DNA from: Wenyingzhuangia sp. 2_MG-2023
GTDB lineage: Bacteria > Bacteroidota > Bacteroidia > Flavobacteriales > Flavobacteriaceae
Length of the DNA stretch: 49,712 bases
NCBI RefSeq assembly: GCF_030548295.1
Contig: NZ_JAUOSB010000019.1
Location: forward strand, 1 to 49,712
Direction of reading: 5' to 3'
Part shown: positions 8,525 through 16,300 of the stretch, piece by piece
How positions within the stretch are numbered: the stretch's first letter is position 1
Layout: every line of letters starts with the position of its first letter
Position numbers and translations under genes: made by a program
The notes under the pieces: generated by a model
The model's database searches: none
The model's input: only the letters and a program-made list of their open reading frames with translations
What the model was told of the DNA's origin: nothing

Positions 8525-9958
8525 TTAGTTGTATTTAAAATATTGATAACAATTTTCAAAATCAATTACATTGTTAATTTCCGTAAGGTAGGTAATTAAT
8601 GTACTGGCATCATTTTCTGGTAATATGGTTTTTTCAGCAGGTAATATTTCTTCGTATAGCGCTGCAATGTAATCTTGAGTTCCCATTTTGATGATTTCAT
8701 CATCAGCAAGAGTGTTGTTATTTCTTTTGATAACGATGTTGTTTCCATTTTGTAATATTTCAAGTCCACTGTAGTAAAATGCATCTTGAGAATTCTTTAA
8801 AAACTGTTTTACTTGTCCAACAGTCAAATAGTAAACAACCATTTGATTGTTAAACGGAGTAACAGAATAAATTTCTTTGGCTGTTACTTCTCCTTTTTCA
8901 ATACCCGCTCTAACTCCTCCAGGATTTTGGAAAGATAAATCTAAATCTAGTTTTTCTACAAATGCATGTGTTATAAAACATCCTGTAGCAGATGTATTGT
9001 GGTTTACTGTAGCTATAGCTATTACTTTTGTCAAATCACTATTGTTGTTGTAAGCATTGATGTTCTTTTTGACTGTTTCGTCTTCAGGCAAATCTTGATT
9101 CAAATTGATCAACTCAAAGTTTTTGGAAATGATTTTTTTGTTTTTAATTTCTATTACAATTTTCCCTAGTTTATTTAAGTTTGATCCTGATTGATATACC
9201 GGAATTTGGTTGATTGTTTCATTGATTTCTTGATGTGAATGTCCACCAATAACCATATCAAAAAAACTATGATTTCTTGCCAATTCATAATCGGTACCGG
9301 TACCCAAGTGTGTAAGAGCAATATACAAGTCGGCATTTTCATCTTTTTTAACGGTACTGTAGTTAGAAACAATGTTTTCGTGATTTTGGAACGTAAAATT
9401 TTCAATTCGCCAAGGGTGTGTAGAAGGAATAACAGCTCCTTTTTTACCATTGGTTTCTAACAAGCCTAAAAAACTAACACTTACATTTCCAACCGTAATG
9501 GTTTCGTATGCTTTGGGTTGTGTAATTTTTGTGTTTTCAGTAGAAACATTGGCACAAACCCATTTAAAATTAGCTTGTTCAATACGTTGTTTTAGAATTT
9601 CTTCGCCATAATCAAACTCATGATTTCCTAAAACTGAAATATCAAAACCAACTTGATTCATCATGTCAATCATTGGGTATCCTTTCTGATCGTGAAAATC
9701 TACAACAGGATTTCCTGAAAAGATATCTCCACTACAGGCTACAATTACATTTGTTTTTAGTTTCTCTTCATCTACAATGTGTTTTATTTTTGCAAAATTA
9801 TCTATCTGTCCATGTTGATCATTTATAAAAAAGATAGTTAAATTTTTAATTGCCTCTCCATTTTCTGATGGATCAACAATTTTATGAGAACATCCTACAA
9901 GAAAATAAAGAAATAAGAAACTTGTATAAAGTAATTTGACAAAGTTTTTACGTGTCAT
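8525..9958 (-). CDS. Bifunctional metallophosphatase/5'-nucleotidase lipoprotein
   Basis: A 477-residue surface or periplasmic lipoprotein (lipobox LVGC, Cys23) of the UshA/5'-nucleotidase family, which removes phosphate from nucleotides. The N-terminal calcineurin-like domain keeps the metal ligands: NDQHGQ (46-51), SGDIFSG (76-82), GNHEFDYG (111-118) and GGHSHQE further on. The C-terminal 5'-nucleotidase domain shows FQNPGGVRAGIEKGEVT and SVTPFNNQMVVYYLT, the substrate-binding part. Both domains are in one gene. It is divergent from the LVIVD-repeat gene and about 110 bases upstream of the cytochrome c gene. Exact nucleotide specificity cannot be read from sequence. Confidence 0.9.
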   Translation of the reverse strand: MTRKNFVKLLYTSFLFLYFLVGCSHKIVDPSENGEAIKNLTIFFINDQHGQIDNFAKIKHIVDEEKLKTNVIVACSGDIFSGNPVVDFHDQKGYPMIDMMNQVGFDISVLGNHEFDYGEEILKQRIEQANFKWVCANVSTENTKITQPKAYETITVGNVSVSFLGLLETNGKKGAVIPSTHPWRIENFTFQNHENIVSNYSTVKKDENADLYIALTHLGTGTDYELARNHSFFDMVIGGHSHQEINETINQIPVYQSGSNLNKLGKIVIEIKNKKIISKNFELINLNQDLPEDETVKKNINAYNNNSDLTKVIAIATVNHNTSATGCFITHAFVEKLDLDLSFQNPGGVRAGIEKGEVTAKEIYSVTPFNNQMVVYYLTVGQVKQFLKNSQDAFYYSGLEILQNGNNIVIKRNNNTLADDEIIKMGTQDYIAALYEEILPAEKTILPENDASTLITYLTEINNVIDFENCYQYFKYN

Positions 9959-10117
9959 TGTTTTTTTTAAAAGATAAGAATATTTAAAGAGTTTAGGTTT
10001 AATATTGAGTTATGATAAGTTCATTTTTTTGATCTAAAAAAACTAATTAGTTAAACATAAGCAACCTATTGTGTTGTTTTTCATCTATAAAATACTAACT
10101 AACCTAAAAAATACGAT

Positions 10118-11344
10118 ATGAAAAATTATATTATTAGTTTTTGCATGTTATCACTGTTGTTGTTTTCTTGTAATAACGATGATGATGCCGCTAAAACCAC
10201 TATTAATGTTGCGGTTCCTATTACCATGGAGTTGTCAGAATTTAGAAATTCAGTCAAAGTTTCTCCAGCTGAGCCAACAGTTGAAACTGGAAAAATATAT
10301 GTTTACAATGATTATATTTTTGTAGCTGAAAAAAACAAAGGGATTCATGTTATAGACAATTCAGAGCCCTCAAATCCTCATACAATTTCGTTTATTCATG
10401 TTTTAGGAAACGAAGATATTTCCATCAAGGGGGATTATCTTTATGCAGATAGCGCTATAGATTTGGTTGTTTTTAATATATCAGACATCAACAATATTCA
10501 AATAGAAAATAGGTTGACAGATGTGTTTTCTAGATACGATTATCATTGGCCAGTAGATGTGCAAAGAGTTCGTTATGATAATTTTGATTACGCTACAGAA
10601 ATTGTTATTGGTTGGAATGTAGTTAAAGAGACGATAGATAAAGATGAAGTTGTATTTATTTTTAATGAAACGAAGACATTGGTATCTTCAAGTTCTACGG
10701 GAGTAGGAGGGGCTCTGGCTAGATTTCAAATTTATAAAGAGTATTTATTTACCGTAGGGTCTTATGAAATGGCAATTTTTGATATTTCTAATTTGTCTAA
10801 TCCAATGATTAAAAACAAAAAACATGTGGGATGGAATATAGAAACTATGTTTGAAGCGGATGATTATTTGTATTTAGGGAGTACAAATGGAATGTATATT
10901 TATAGTTTAGAAAATATTGTTGATCCAGAATATATATCGGAATTTACACATTGGGAGGGTTGTGACCCTGTGGTTGTAGATGGTGATTATGCTTATTTAA
11001 CGCTTAGAGGAGGAAATGCTTGTGGACAATTAGAGAGTGTGCTAGAGGTGATAGATGTTAAAGACAAAACAAATCCAACCATGGTAGGAAGGTATAATTT
11101 AGAAAATCCTTATGGGTTAGGTTTTAGAGCGAATACACTTTATGTATGTGACGGAACTGCGGGGTTAAAGTTGTACGACAAATCAAATCCAGAGACATTG
11201 TTGTTTCAAAAAACATTTAAAGGCATTCAGGCTACGGATGTGATTCCTTTAGAAAACTCATTAATTATGATTGGAGGCAATATTATTTATCAATACGAAT
11301 ACTTAGATGGAGATTTGAACTTAATTAGTGCTTTTAATTTGTGA
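10118..11344 (+). CDS. LVIVD-repeat lipoprotein (beta-propeller-like)
   Basis: A 408-residue lipoprotein with signal peptide and lipobox LLFSC (Cys18) followed by NNDDDA, an acidic stretch like the surface-export signals of Bacteroidetes lipoproteins. The mature part holds repeats of about 40-45 residues with the pattern (Y)L-Y-hydrophobic...I-D-S-NPxxP: for example KGIHVIDNSEPSNPH, MAIFDISNLSNPMI, LEVIDVKDKTNPTM and LKLYDKSNPETL. This is the LVIVD repeat, expected to build a propeller. The biochemical role is unknown. It is transcribed towards the second tRNA-Asn gene. Confidence 0.85.
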   Translation: MKNYIISFCMLSLLLFSCNNDDDAAKTTINVAVPITMELSEFRNSVKVSPAEPTVETGKIYVYNDYIFVAEKNKGIHVIDNSEPSNPHTISFIHVLGNEDISIKGDYLYADSAIDLVVFNISDINNIQIENRLTDVFSRYDYHWPVDVQRVRYDNFDYATEIVIGWNVVKETIDKDEVVFIFNETKTLVSSSSTGVGGALARFQIYKEYLFTVGSYEMAIFDISNLSNPMIKNKKHVGWNIETMFEADDYLYLGSTNGMYIYSLENIVDPEYISEFTHWEGCDPVVVDGDYAYLTLRGGNACGQLESVLEVIDVKDKTNPTMVGRYNLENPYGLGFRANTLYVCDGTAGLKLYDKSNPETLLFQKTFKGIQATDVIPLENSLIMIGGNIIYQYEYLDGDLNLISAFNL

Positions 11345-11437
11345 TTTTTTTTAGAGTCTAAGTAGTTGATTGTACAGAGGTTAAATAAATCACATTTTGT
11401 GAAGCATATTTTTTCTATTAAAAAAGTGAAACTCTTG

Positions 11438-11467
11438 TTGCACAAACTAAAAATATCTCTATATTTG
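11438..11467 (+). promoter_or_regulatory. Promoter of the second tRNA-Asn gene
   Basis: TTG at 11438-11440 and TATATTTG at 11460-11467 are separated by 19 bases, matching both parts of the Bacteroidetes promoter consensus. It continues as TTTGCACTCG, like the rpmB promoter. The tRNA begins 36 bases after the box, the same spacing as in copy 1. Confidence 0.75.
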
Positions 11468-11472
11468 CACTC

Positions 11473-11489
11473 GCAAAACATAGTTTTGT
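11473..11489 (+). other. Leader hairpin upstream of tRNA-Asn (copy 2)
   Basis: GCAAAA (11473-11478) pairs with TTTTGT (11484-11489), the outermost pair being G-U, around a five-base loop. It lies at the same distance from promoter and tRNA as the hairpin of copy 1 but with changed stem bases. Confidence 0.4.
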
Positions 11490-11503
11490 AGCTATAGGCA
11501 ACT

Positions 11504-11577
11504 TCCTCCTTAGCTCAGTTGGTTAGAGCATCTGACTGTTAATCAGAGGGTCCTAGGTTCGAGTCCTAGAGGGGGAG
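11504..11577 (+). tRNA. tRNA-Asn (anticodon GTT), copy 2
   Basis: Same 74-base sequence as the copy at 6065-6138: acceptor TCCTCCT/AGGGGGA, anticodon GTT in loop CTGTTAA, no encoded CCA. Upstream similarity between the copies continues back to the promoter box (35 of 44 bases), while the downstream terminators are unrelated. Confidence 0.97.
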
Positions 11578-11578
11578 C

Positions 11579-11612
11579 AAAAAGCGTTATTCATTTGAAT
11601 AACGCTTTTTTT
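11579..11612. terminator. Terminator after tRNA-Asn copy 2
   Basis: AAAAAGCGTTATTC (11579-11592) pairs perfectly with the arm at 11597-11610 around an ATTT loop, followed by T residues. It lies between the tRNA and the convergent esterase gene, so it can serve both. Confidence 0.9.
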
Positions 11613-11641
11613 TGCTTAGAATTCAAAAAATCTAAACTTTA

Positions 11642-12511
11642 TTATTTTTTAATGCTAGGACATCCTTTAATATATCCTAACTTTTCTAAGAAAACATCTG
11701 TATCGTACATGGTAGCGTTAAAAAATGTATCCCCTTTTTTAGGGCTAAAAAAACTTCCATTAAAAAATCCGTGACCTACGTTTTCAAAAGGAACTAATTC
11801 ACATTCATTTCCTGCGGATTTCATCAACGTATTAAAACGCACTGCATTTTCAAAGGGTACTGTGGTATCTTTTTTTCCATGGAAAAGTAACATTGGAGGC
11901 ATGTTTTTTTTCACTTGATGACAAGGAGATATTTCGGTTTCTCTTCCTACTACTTTTTTAGAACCATAACCTTTATCTGTTGTATCAAAAACAGGATTGT
12001 AACCTACAACTGCATTAGGTAAAGAACTGATGGTTGAATTTTCATTAGAATTTTCGTGTCCATCAATTAAAGCAGTACAAAGTGCAACATGTCCACCAGC
12101 AGACCCTCCTGCAGATACAATTTTATTTGGGTTTATGTTTAATTCTTCGGCATGTTCGCGTACCCATCTTATTGCTGATTTTCCATCTTCAACACAATCA
12201 AAAGGAGTTGTGCCATGAGTGCTTTTAATTCTGTATTCTGCGGATATTGCTAACATTCCTCTAGAGGCCAAATATTTGCTTTGTTGATAAAACTGTTTAG
12301 GATTTCCTCCAGTCCAACCTCCTCCAAAAAAGAAAACAATAGCGGCTGTAGGCTTCTTGGTTGTTTTGGGTTCAAAAACATGTAGGTATAAGCTGTCTCC
12401 GTCAATTTCCTTATAAAGTAGTTTCTTACTGGGTGTAATACTTTGAGCAGTAGTTTTTGTAATAGCAACTAATGAGATGGTAAGGATGATAATGGTTTTG
12501 TAAATATTCAT
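11642..12511 (-). CDS. Exported alpha/beta-hydrolase (esterase/lipase-like)
   Basis: A 289-residue secreted hydrolase of the hormone-sensitive-lipase/acetyl-esterase type. Residues 1-23 are a signal peptide ending in TAQ. The oxyanion region reads FFFGGGW (60-66), with Phe where many relatives have His. The nucleophile is S137 in AGGSAGGH, with D215 (HGKKDTTVP) and H247 (NVGHGFF) completing the triad. Relatives remove acetyl or other ester groups, often from plant or algal polysaccharides; no polysaccharide locus is next to it, so the substrate is open. It is convergent with the second tRNA-Asn. Confidence 0.85.
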   Translation of the reverse strand: MNIYKTIIILTISLVAITKTTAQSITPSKKLLYKEIDGDSLYLHVFEPKTTKKPTAAIVFFFGGGWTGGNPKQFYQQSKYLASRGMLAISAEYRIKSTHGTTPFDCVEDGKSAIRWVREHAEELNINPNKIVSAGGSAGGHVALCTALIDGHENSNENSTISSLPNAVVGYNPVFDTTDKGYGSKKVVGRETEISPCHQVKKNMPPMLLFHGKKDTTVPFENAVRFNTLMKSAGNECELVPFENVGHGFFNGSFFSPKKGDTFFNATMYDTDVFLEKLGYIKGCPSIKK

Positions 12512-12539
12512 AATTTAACAATATAGGTATTTGTATTAT

Positions 12540-12680
12540 TTTTTCAGGATTTAAAATTACAGCAATTTTGTTATTAGTTAGATAGTTATTGGCAACTCTT
12601 TGCAAATCTACAGAGGTCAGCACTTTTATTTTTTGAATTTTGTGTAAAATATCATAGTAGACTTCTAGTCTAGATTGCAA
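12540..12680 (-). pseudogene. Relic of an M16 (pitrilysin-family) peptidase C-terminus
   Basis: In the 324-base gap between the esterase and the SBF transporter, the minus strand encodes about 45 residues that look like the end of an M16 peptidase: YYDILHKIQKIKVLTSVDL then QRVANNYLTNNKIAVILNPEK, matching the family's usual Tyr-Asp...Lys-Ile...Val-Thr...Asp-Leu-Gln-Arg-Val-Ala pattern near the C-terminus. A stop lies immediately upstream, and no rest of the gene is present. A run of six A at the end skips what would be a natural TAA if one A were removed. Bases 12681-12835 show nothing else that I can identify. Confidence 0.6.
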
Positions 12681-12835
12681 TCAGTCATTAGTCTTTTGAA
12701 ATGCTTTTACTTATGAGCGTATTGAGGAATTCATATAGGATACTCGGGAATTGATAAAATTAATTTTTGAGTTAAAAAAAATAATAACGTATTTGATAAA
12801 CGAGTAATTTAGCCAAATAAAAAAGAGATATAAAT

Positions 12836-13816
12836 ATGAGTAAGGCTCTTATATGGAGTAGGATTAAAGCTATAAAAATAGATAAGTTTATTCTGTCTTT
12901 ATTTATGGCGATAATCATTGCTTTTTTAGTTCCAAAAGGAGCTGGTGTTTTACACTTGAAACAAGTAACCGAAATTGGAATTGGAATGATTTTCTTTTTC
13001 TACGGATTAAAATTATCGTTTACAGAAGTAGCTCAAGGATTAAAAAATTACAAACTACATGCAATTATTCAATTGAGTACTTTTTTATTGTTCCCGTTGG
13101 TTTTACTGCTTTTTAAGCCAGTTTTGGTAGGTTTGGTTGGTGATTCTTTTTGGATAGGATTGTTCTTCTTAGCAGCTTTACCTTCAACAGTTTCTTCATC
13201 CGTAGTTATGGTTTCTTTAGCAAAAGGGAATGTACCGTCAGCTATTTTTAATGCCAGTATTTCTGGTTTGATAGGAGCTTTTGTAACTCCTCTTTGGATT
13301 GGTATGTTTGTAAGTCAGAGCAGTGGGATGTCTTTGGGGAATGTGTTTTTTAAATTAATGATTCAGATTTTATTACCGTTAACTTTGGGGTTGTTGCTCA
13401 ATCATAAATTTGGATCTATTGTAAAGAAGCACGGTAGTAAAGTTGCTGTTTTTGATAAAACCATTATTGTATTAATTATTTATTTAAGCTTTTGTACTTC
13501 CATTATGGGTAACATGTTTGTCAATGTTAGTTGGTTGCATCTTGTATTTCTTTTTGTTATTGTGTTTTGTTTGTTTTGGATGATTATTGGAGTTATTTAT
13601 TTCATCTCCTTAAAGTTAAAATTGTCTATAGCAGATAGAATTACAGCCACTTTTTGTGGAACTAAAAAATCATTAGTACACGGTTCTGCTATGGTGAATA
13701 TTATTTTTGGAAACAGTATTAGCGCTAGTTTGTATTTGCTACCTGTTATGATGTATCACATTACACAAATAGTCATTTTGGCTGTTGTAGCTAATAAAAT
13801 AGGGAAAAGGAAATAA
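12836..13816 (+). CDS. Bile acid:sodium symporter family (SBF-like) transporter
   Basis: A 326-residue inner-membrane protein with about nine to ten hydrophobic segments and few charged residues. KGAGVLHLKQVTEIGIGMIF then FFYGLKLSFTEVAQGLKNYK at the N-terminal third, the central LAALPSTVSSSVVMVSLAKG and AIFNASISGLIGAFVTPLW are typical of the SBF-like group (YocS/PF13593) of the bile acid:Na+ symporter superfamily. Known members carry organic acids or sulfur compounds with sodium; the substrate here is unknown. Length is normal. The next gene is convergent, with its end only 11 bases away and no terminator between them. Confidence 0.85.
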   Translation: MSKALIWSRIKAIKIDKFILSLFMAIIIAFLVPKGAGVLHLKQVTEIGIGMIFFFYGLKLSFTEVAQGLKNYKLHAIIQLSTFLLFPLVLLLFKPVLVGLVGDSFWIGLFFLAALPSTVSSSVVMVSLAKGNVPSAIFNASISGLIGAFVTPLWIGMFVSQSSGMSLGNVFFKLMIQILLPLTLGLLLNHKFGSIVKKHGSKVAVFDKTIIVLIIYLSFCTSIMGNMFVNVSWLHLVFLFVIVFCLFWMIIGVIYFISLKLKLSIADRITATFCGTKKSLVHGSAMVNIIFGNSISASLYLLPVMMYHITQIVILAVVANKIGKRK

Positions 13817-13827
13817 CAGTTTCAGAT

Positions 13828-14154
13828 TTAATTTCTAGAATAATACTCTAAAATTTTCTGCAATGTGCTTTTAATTTCTTTCAACGATTTTGATTGAAAA
13901 ACCTTTAGTGGAATTTCCCAATTCTCATTCTGAATCATGTAGAGTTTAAATTCTCCTTTGTTGTTTGCAATGTTACCGTACCAACCCAAATCTATAACAA
14001 TGTTTTCTTCGGGAAAGGTACATTGAAACAAGTCTTCACTTAAGTATTGCAAACTTGTGGTTTTGCTAAATGAAAGAAGCGGATCGTAATCGTAAAAATT
14101 ATGGTTGATGATGTTGCAATCAAAAGGGAATTCTATTTTTTGAATGGTTGGCAT
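13828..14154 (-). CDS. Protein of unknown function (about 108 residues)
   Basis: I do not recognise this protein. The frame is open up to 14274, but I prefer the internal ATG at 14154 (MPTIQKIEF) because the stretch before it is cysteine-rich and serine/leucine-rich and not conserved-looking. The body is acidic and aromatic, with VIDLGWYGNIANNKGEFKLY and then MIQNENWEIPLKVF, a beta-rich pattern, and a final helix SLKEIKSTLQKILEYY. No signal peptide or membrane segment follows from the preferred start. It overlaps nothing and faces the SBF transporter. Confidence 0.5.
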   Translation of the reverse strand: MPTIQKIEFPFDCNIINHNFYDYDPLLSFSKTTSLQYLSEDLFQCTFPEENIVIDLGWYGNIANNKGEFKLYMIQNENWEIPLKVFQSKSLKEIKSTLQKILEYYSRN

Positions 14155-14417
14155 AGTTGTTAGGGAGGAGCGTAATGATAAATCGCAGAGTTTCCAAGGT
14201 AAAGAAACAAAATAAAAAGACTGAATAGCGATGGTATTACAAGTTTTTATGTAATTATTTTTTACCAAAACCAATCACTCTACTAAAGGAAATAAGATTG
14301 ATGAAGATTTTTTAGAGGCATATTTTCAATAGGTTAGGTGATCTTTTTTTGAGAGTAGTTGTAATTCGTGCAAACTGTGTTCGACAGATTGTAGAACTAA
14401 CTAAACATTCCTTTTTC

Positions 14418-15128
14418 ATGAAACCATTCAATTATTTATTGTTGATTGTTCTTGCAATCAATTTAATTTCTTGTGTTCAAGAAGATATTGTGAACGATAC
14501 TGTTCCCGAAGAATTAAGAATCACAACTTCCATCAATCAATTGCAAGTGGGAGATGTCATCCAGCTAGAAGCTGTTTATTTTAACAATGTAGGTCAGACA
14601 GAAACCAAAAATGTAGTTTGGGAAACGTCTAATGAAAATGTAATATCCATTTCAGATATGAACATTGAGGCAGAAACAGAAGGTTTGGCTACGGTTACAG
14701 CAAAAGTAAATGGAGAAACCATGTTGTTGATGGATAGCAAAACATTACAAGTAGTAAAAGTTGGAATGTTGCCAATTCCATCTGAATCAGAAGTTATTAA
14801 AGTAGGAACATTAAAATCCACATCGTCTTACGTGTGTGAAGGTGATTTTGAAATAGCAGAAACTACAACTGGAATAGCAATTACGGTAGCAAGTAATTAT
14901 AGAGCAGATACTACGTTACCAGGTTTTGTAATGTATTTGACCAACAATCCAAATTCTATAGCAAATGGTTTGGTTGTAGATGCTTTTGATGATGCTGATG
15001 GAGCACATTATAACGGAGCATTTACATTTGATGTGGCTGGAGTAGGAATCAATGATTATAGTTATTTGGTGCATTGGTGTCGACCTTTTGGAATCAAAGC
15101 TGGAGACGCAACTATCAATGACAAATAG
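14418..15128 (+). CDS. DM13-domain lipoprotein with an N-terminal Ig-like domain
   Basis: Start chosen at 14418 because it gives a clean lipoprotein signal (MKPFNYLLLI..LISC, Cys19); upstream in-frame codons lack signal features. The mature 217 residues have two parts. Residues about 35-115 resemble a bacterial Ig-like (Big_2) domain: LQVGDVIQLEAVYFN, VVWETSNENVISIS and GLATVTAKVNGE. Residues about 130-236 resemble the DM13 domain: VGTLKSTSSYVCEGDFEIAE, PGFVMYLTNNPN and the characteristic YLVHWCRPFGIKAGDATI near the end, with two cysteines. DM13 domains in animals are proposed to be redox-active. It ends 10 bases before the outer-membrane barrel gene, so they are probably one operon. Confidence 0.7.
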   Translation: MKPFNYLLLIVLAINLISCVQEDIVNDTVPEELRITTSINQLQVGDVIQLEAVYFNNVGQTETKNVVWETSNENVISISDMNIEAETEGLATVTAKVNGETMLLMDSKTLQVVKVGMLPIPSESEVIKVGTLKSTSSYVCEGDFEIAETTTGIAITVASNYRADTTLPGFVMYLTNNPNSIANGLVVDAFDDADGAHYNGAFTFDVAGVGINDYSYLVHWCRPFGIKAGDATINDK

Positions 15129-15138
15129 ACAAGAAAAG

Positions 15139-15996
15139 ATGAACATAAAAACAATTAGTGCCTTTGTAATTACGCTGTTAATAACACAGTTAAGTTTTTC
15201 ACAATGGACCAAAGGAAAGGGAAAAGGATATTACAAATTATCAGCTTGGTCTTTAGAAGCAGATCAACATTATACCAGTTCTGGAGCGGTAGATCCCAAC
15301 GCTACAAGAGGAAATTTTACGATGAGTTTGTATGGAGAATATGGAGTTACAGATAAAATAGATGTAGTAGCTTATATTCCTTTTTTGACAAGAATTTATC
15401 AAAACACACAAGTTTCAGGCACCACAGGAAACACGTTGCAAGAAGGAGAAAGTATCAATGCCTTTGGAGATGTAGATTTTGGGGTTCGATACGGTTTGAT
15501 AAAAAACAGTTTTTTAGCACTTTCTACAACCTTAAAACTGGGGTTGCCAACAGGAAAAAATAAAGGAGGTAGTGATGGTAGTTTTCAAACAGGAGATGGG
15601 GAATTCAACCAATTGTTGCAATTAGATGCAGGGTTGCCGTACCATTTGTTTACCAAAACTGCTTACGCAAAAACATATATAGGTTTTAACAACAGAACAG
15701 AGGGGTTTTCAGATGAATTTCATTACGGAGTAGAAACAGGTGTAAAGTTTTGGGATAAATTTTGGATGGTAGGACGTTTGAATGCTGTAAAATCTTTTAG
15801 AAATGGAAGTTTGTCAGCACAGAACGCACAGGGAAGTATTTTTGCTAATAATATAGAGTATGTGAGTGTTGGTGGTGATTTGGCTTATTATATTACCAAA
15901 AAATTAGGGATTTCTTTTACGTATGCTTCAGCTATTTCTGGTCGAATTATTTACGCAAAACCTTCATATAGCGGAGGTGTGTTTTTAGAGTTGTAA
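15139..15996 (+). CDS. Outer-membrane beta-barrel protein
   Basis: Start chosen at 15139, giving MNIKTISAFVITLLI with a signal peptide cut after about residue 21 (SFS/Q); the longer frame overlaps the DM13 gene. The mature 264 residues alternate short amphipathic strands with turns rich in Gly, Asn and aromatic residues (YYKLSAWSLEADQHY, FGDVDFGVRYGLIKN, AYAKTYIGFNNRTEGF) and end in FLEL, typical of an outer-membrane barrel. It resembles the MetA-pathway phenol-degradation-like/transporter barrel group. The tight link with the DM13 lipoprotein suggests a shared envelope task; the substrate is unknown. Confidence 0.7.
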   Translation: MNIKTISAFVITLLITQLSFSQWTKGKGKGYYKLSAWSLEADQHYTSSGAVDPNATRGNFTMSLYGEYGVTDKIDVVAYIPFLTRIYQNTQVSGTTGNTLQEGESINAFGDVDFGVRYGLIKNSFLALSTTLKLGLPTGKNKGGSDGSFQTGDGEFNQLLQLDAGLPYHLFTKTAYAKTYIGFNNRTEGFSDEFHYGVETGVKFWDKFWMVGRLNAVKSFRNGSLSAQNAQGSIFANNIEYVSVGGDLAYYITKKLGISFTYASAISGRIIYAKPSYSGGVFLEL

Positions 15997-16300
15997 CATA
16001 AGAAAATTTTTGTAATCTACATGACTACAAGGTATATTGATAAAATGTTTAGGAACATTAAAAGGTGTACTTATAAATTTTATAGATCATCCTTTGTATA
16101 AGTAATTTTTCACCTTTTTTATATTTTACTACTAAAAACCTAGATAGAATTGTAACTATTGTTGTTTCACTAATTGTGGTACAAATTTTATTTAGAACTG
16201 TATTTATTTAGACATTTGTTTTAGTAATTAATTAAAACAATACCTTCCTTAAACTACTCTGATAGTAATTTAGCTAAGAACTAATTAAAAAATACAATCA
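15997..16300. other. 304-base intergenic region before the GH16 gene
   Basis: No open frame of note. It holds the interrupted hairpin terminator at 16060-16120. Further on is a TTTTAGTAATTAATTAAAA near-palindrome around 16219-16238. No exact TAnnTTTG promoter box is visible before the GH16 start; TAATTTAG near 16267 is the nearest and is weak. Confidence 0.5.
16060..16120 (+). terminator. Interrupted hairpin terminator after the outer-membrane barrel gene
   Basis: AAAAGGTG (16060-16067) pairs with CACCTTTT and the adjoining TACTTATA (16068-16075) pairs with TATAAGTA (16097-16104), leaving a six-base bulge on the 3' side and a 21-base loop. It ends in a T-run. The shape is unusual but consistent with a rho-independent terminator. 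Confidence 0.5.

Noticed and set aside
6191-11344. Genomic island between the two tRNA-Asn genes
   Set aside because: There is no integrase, no att-like 3' tRNA fragment and no change in base composition; the duplicated tRNA alone is not enough.
12426-12539. Continuation of the M16-like frame into the esterase gene
   Set aside because: It is antisense-free but overlaps the esterase start in another frame and loses all family resemblance after NPEK.
14278-14332. Plus-strand open text NKIDEDFLEAYFQ before a stop
   Set aside because: It looks like a protein C-terminus, but a stop lies a short way upstream and the piece is only about 20 residues; too little to call a relic.
15052-15138. Longer N-terminus for the outer-membrane barrel gene
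   Set aside because: It overlaps the DM13 gene in another frame and would bury the signal peptide; the ATG at 15139 gives a clean signal.
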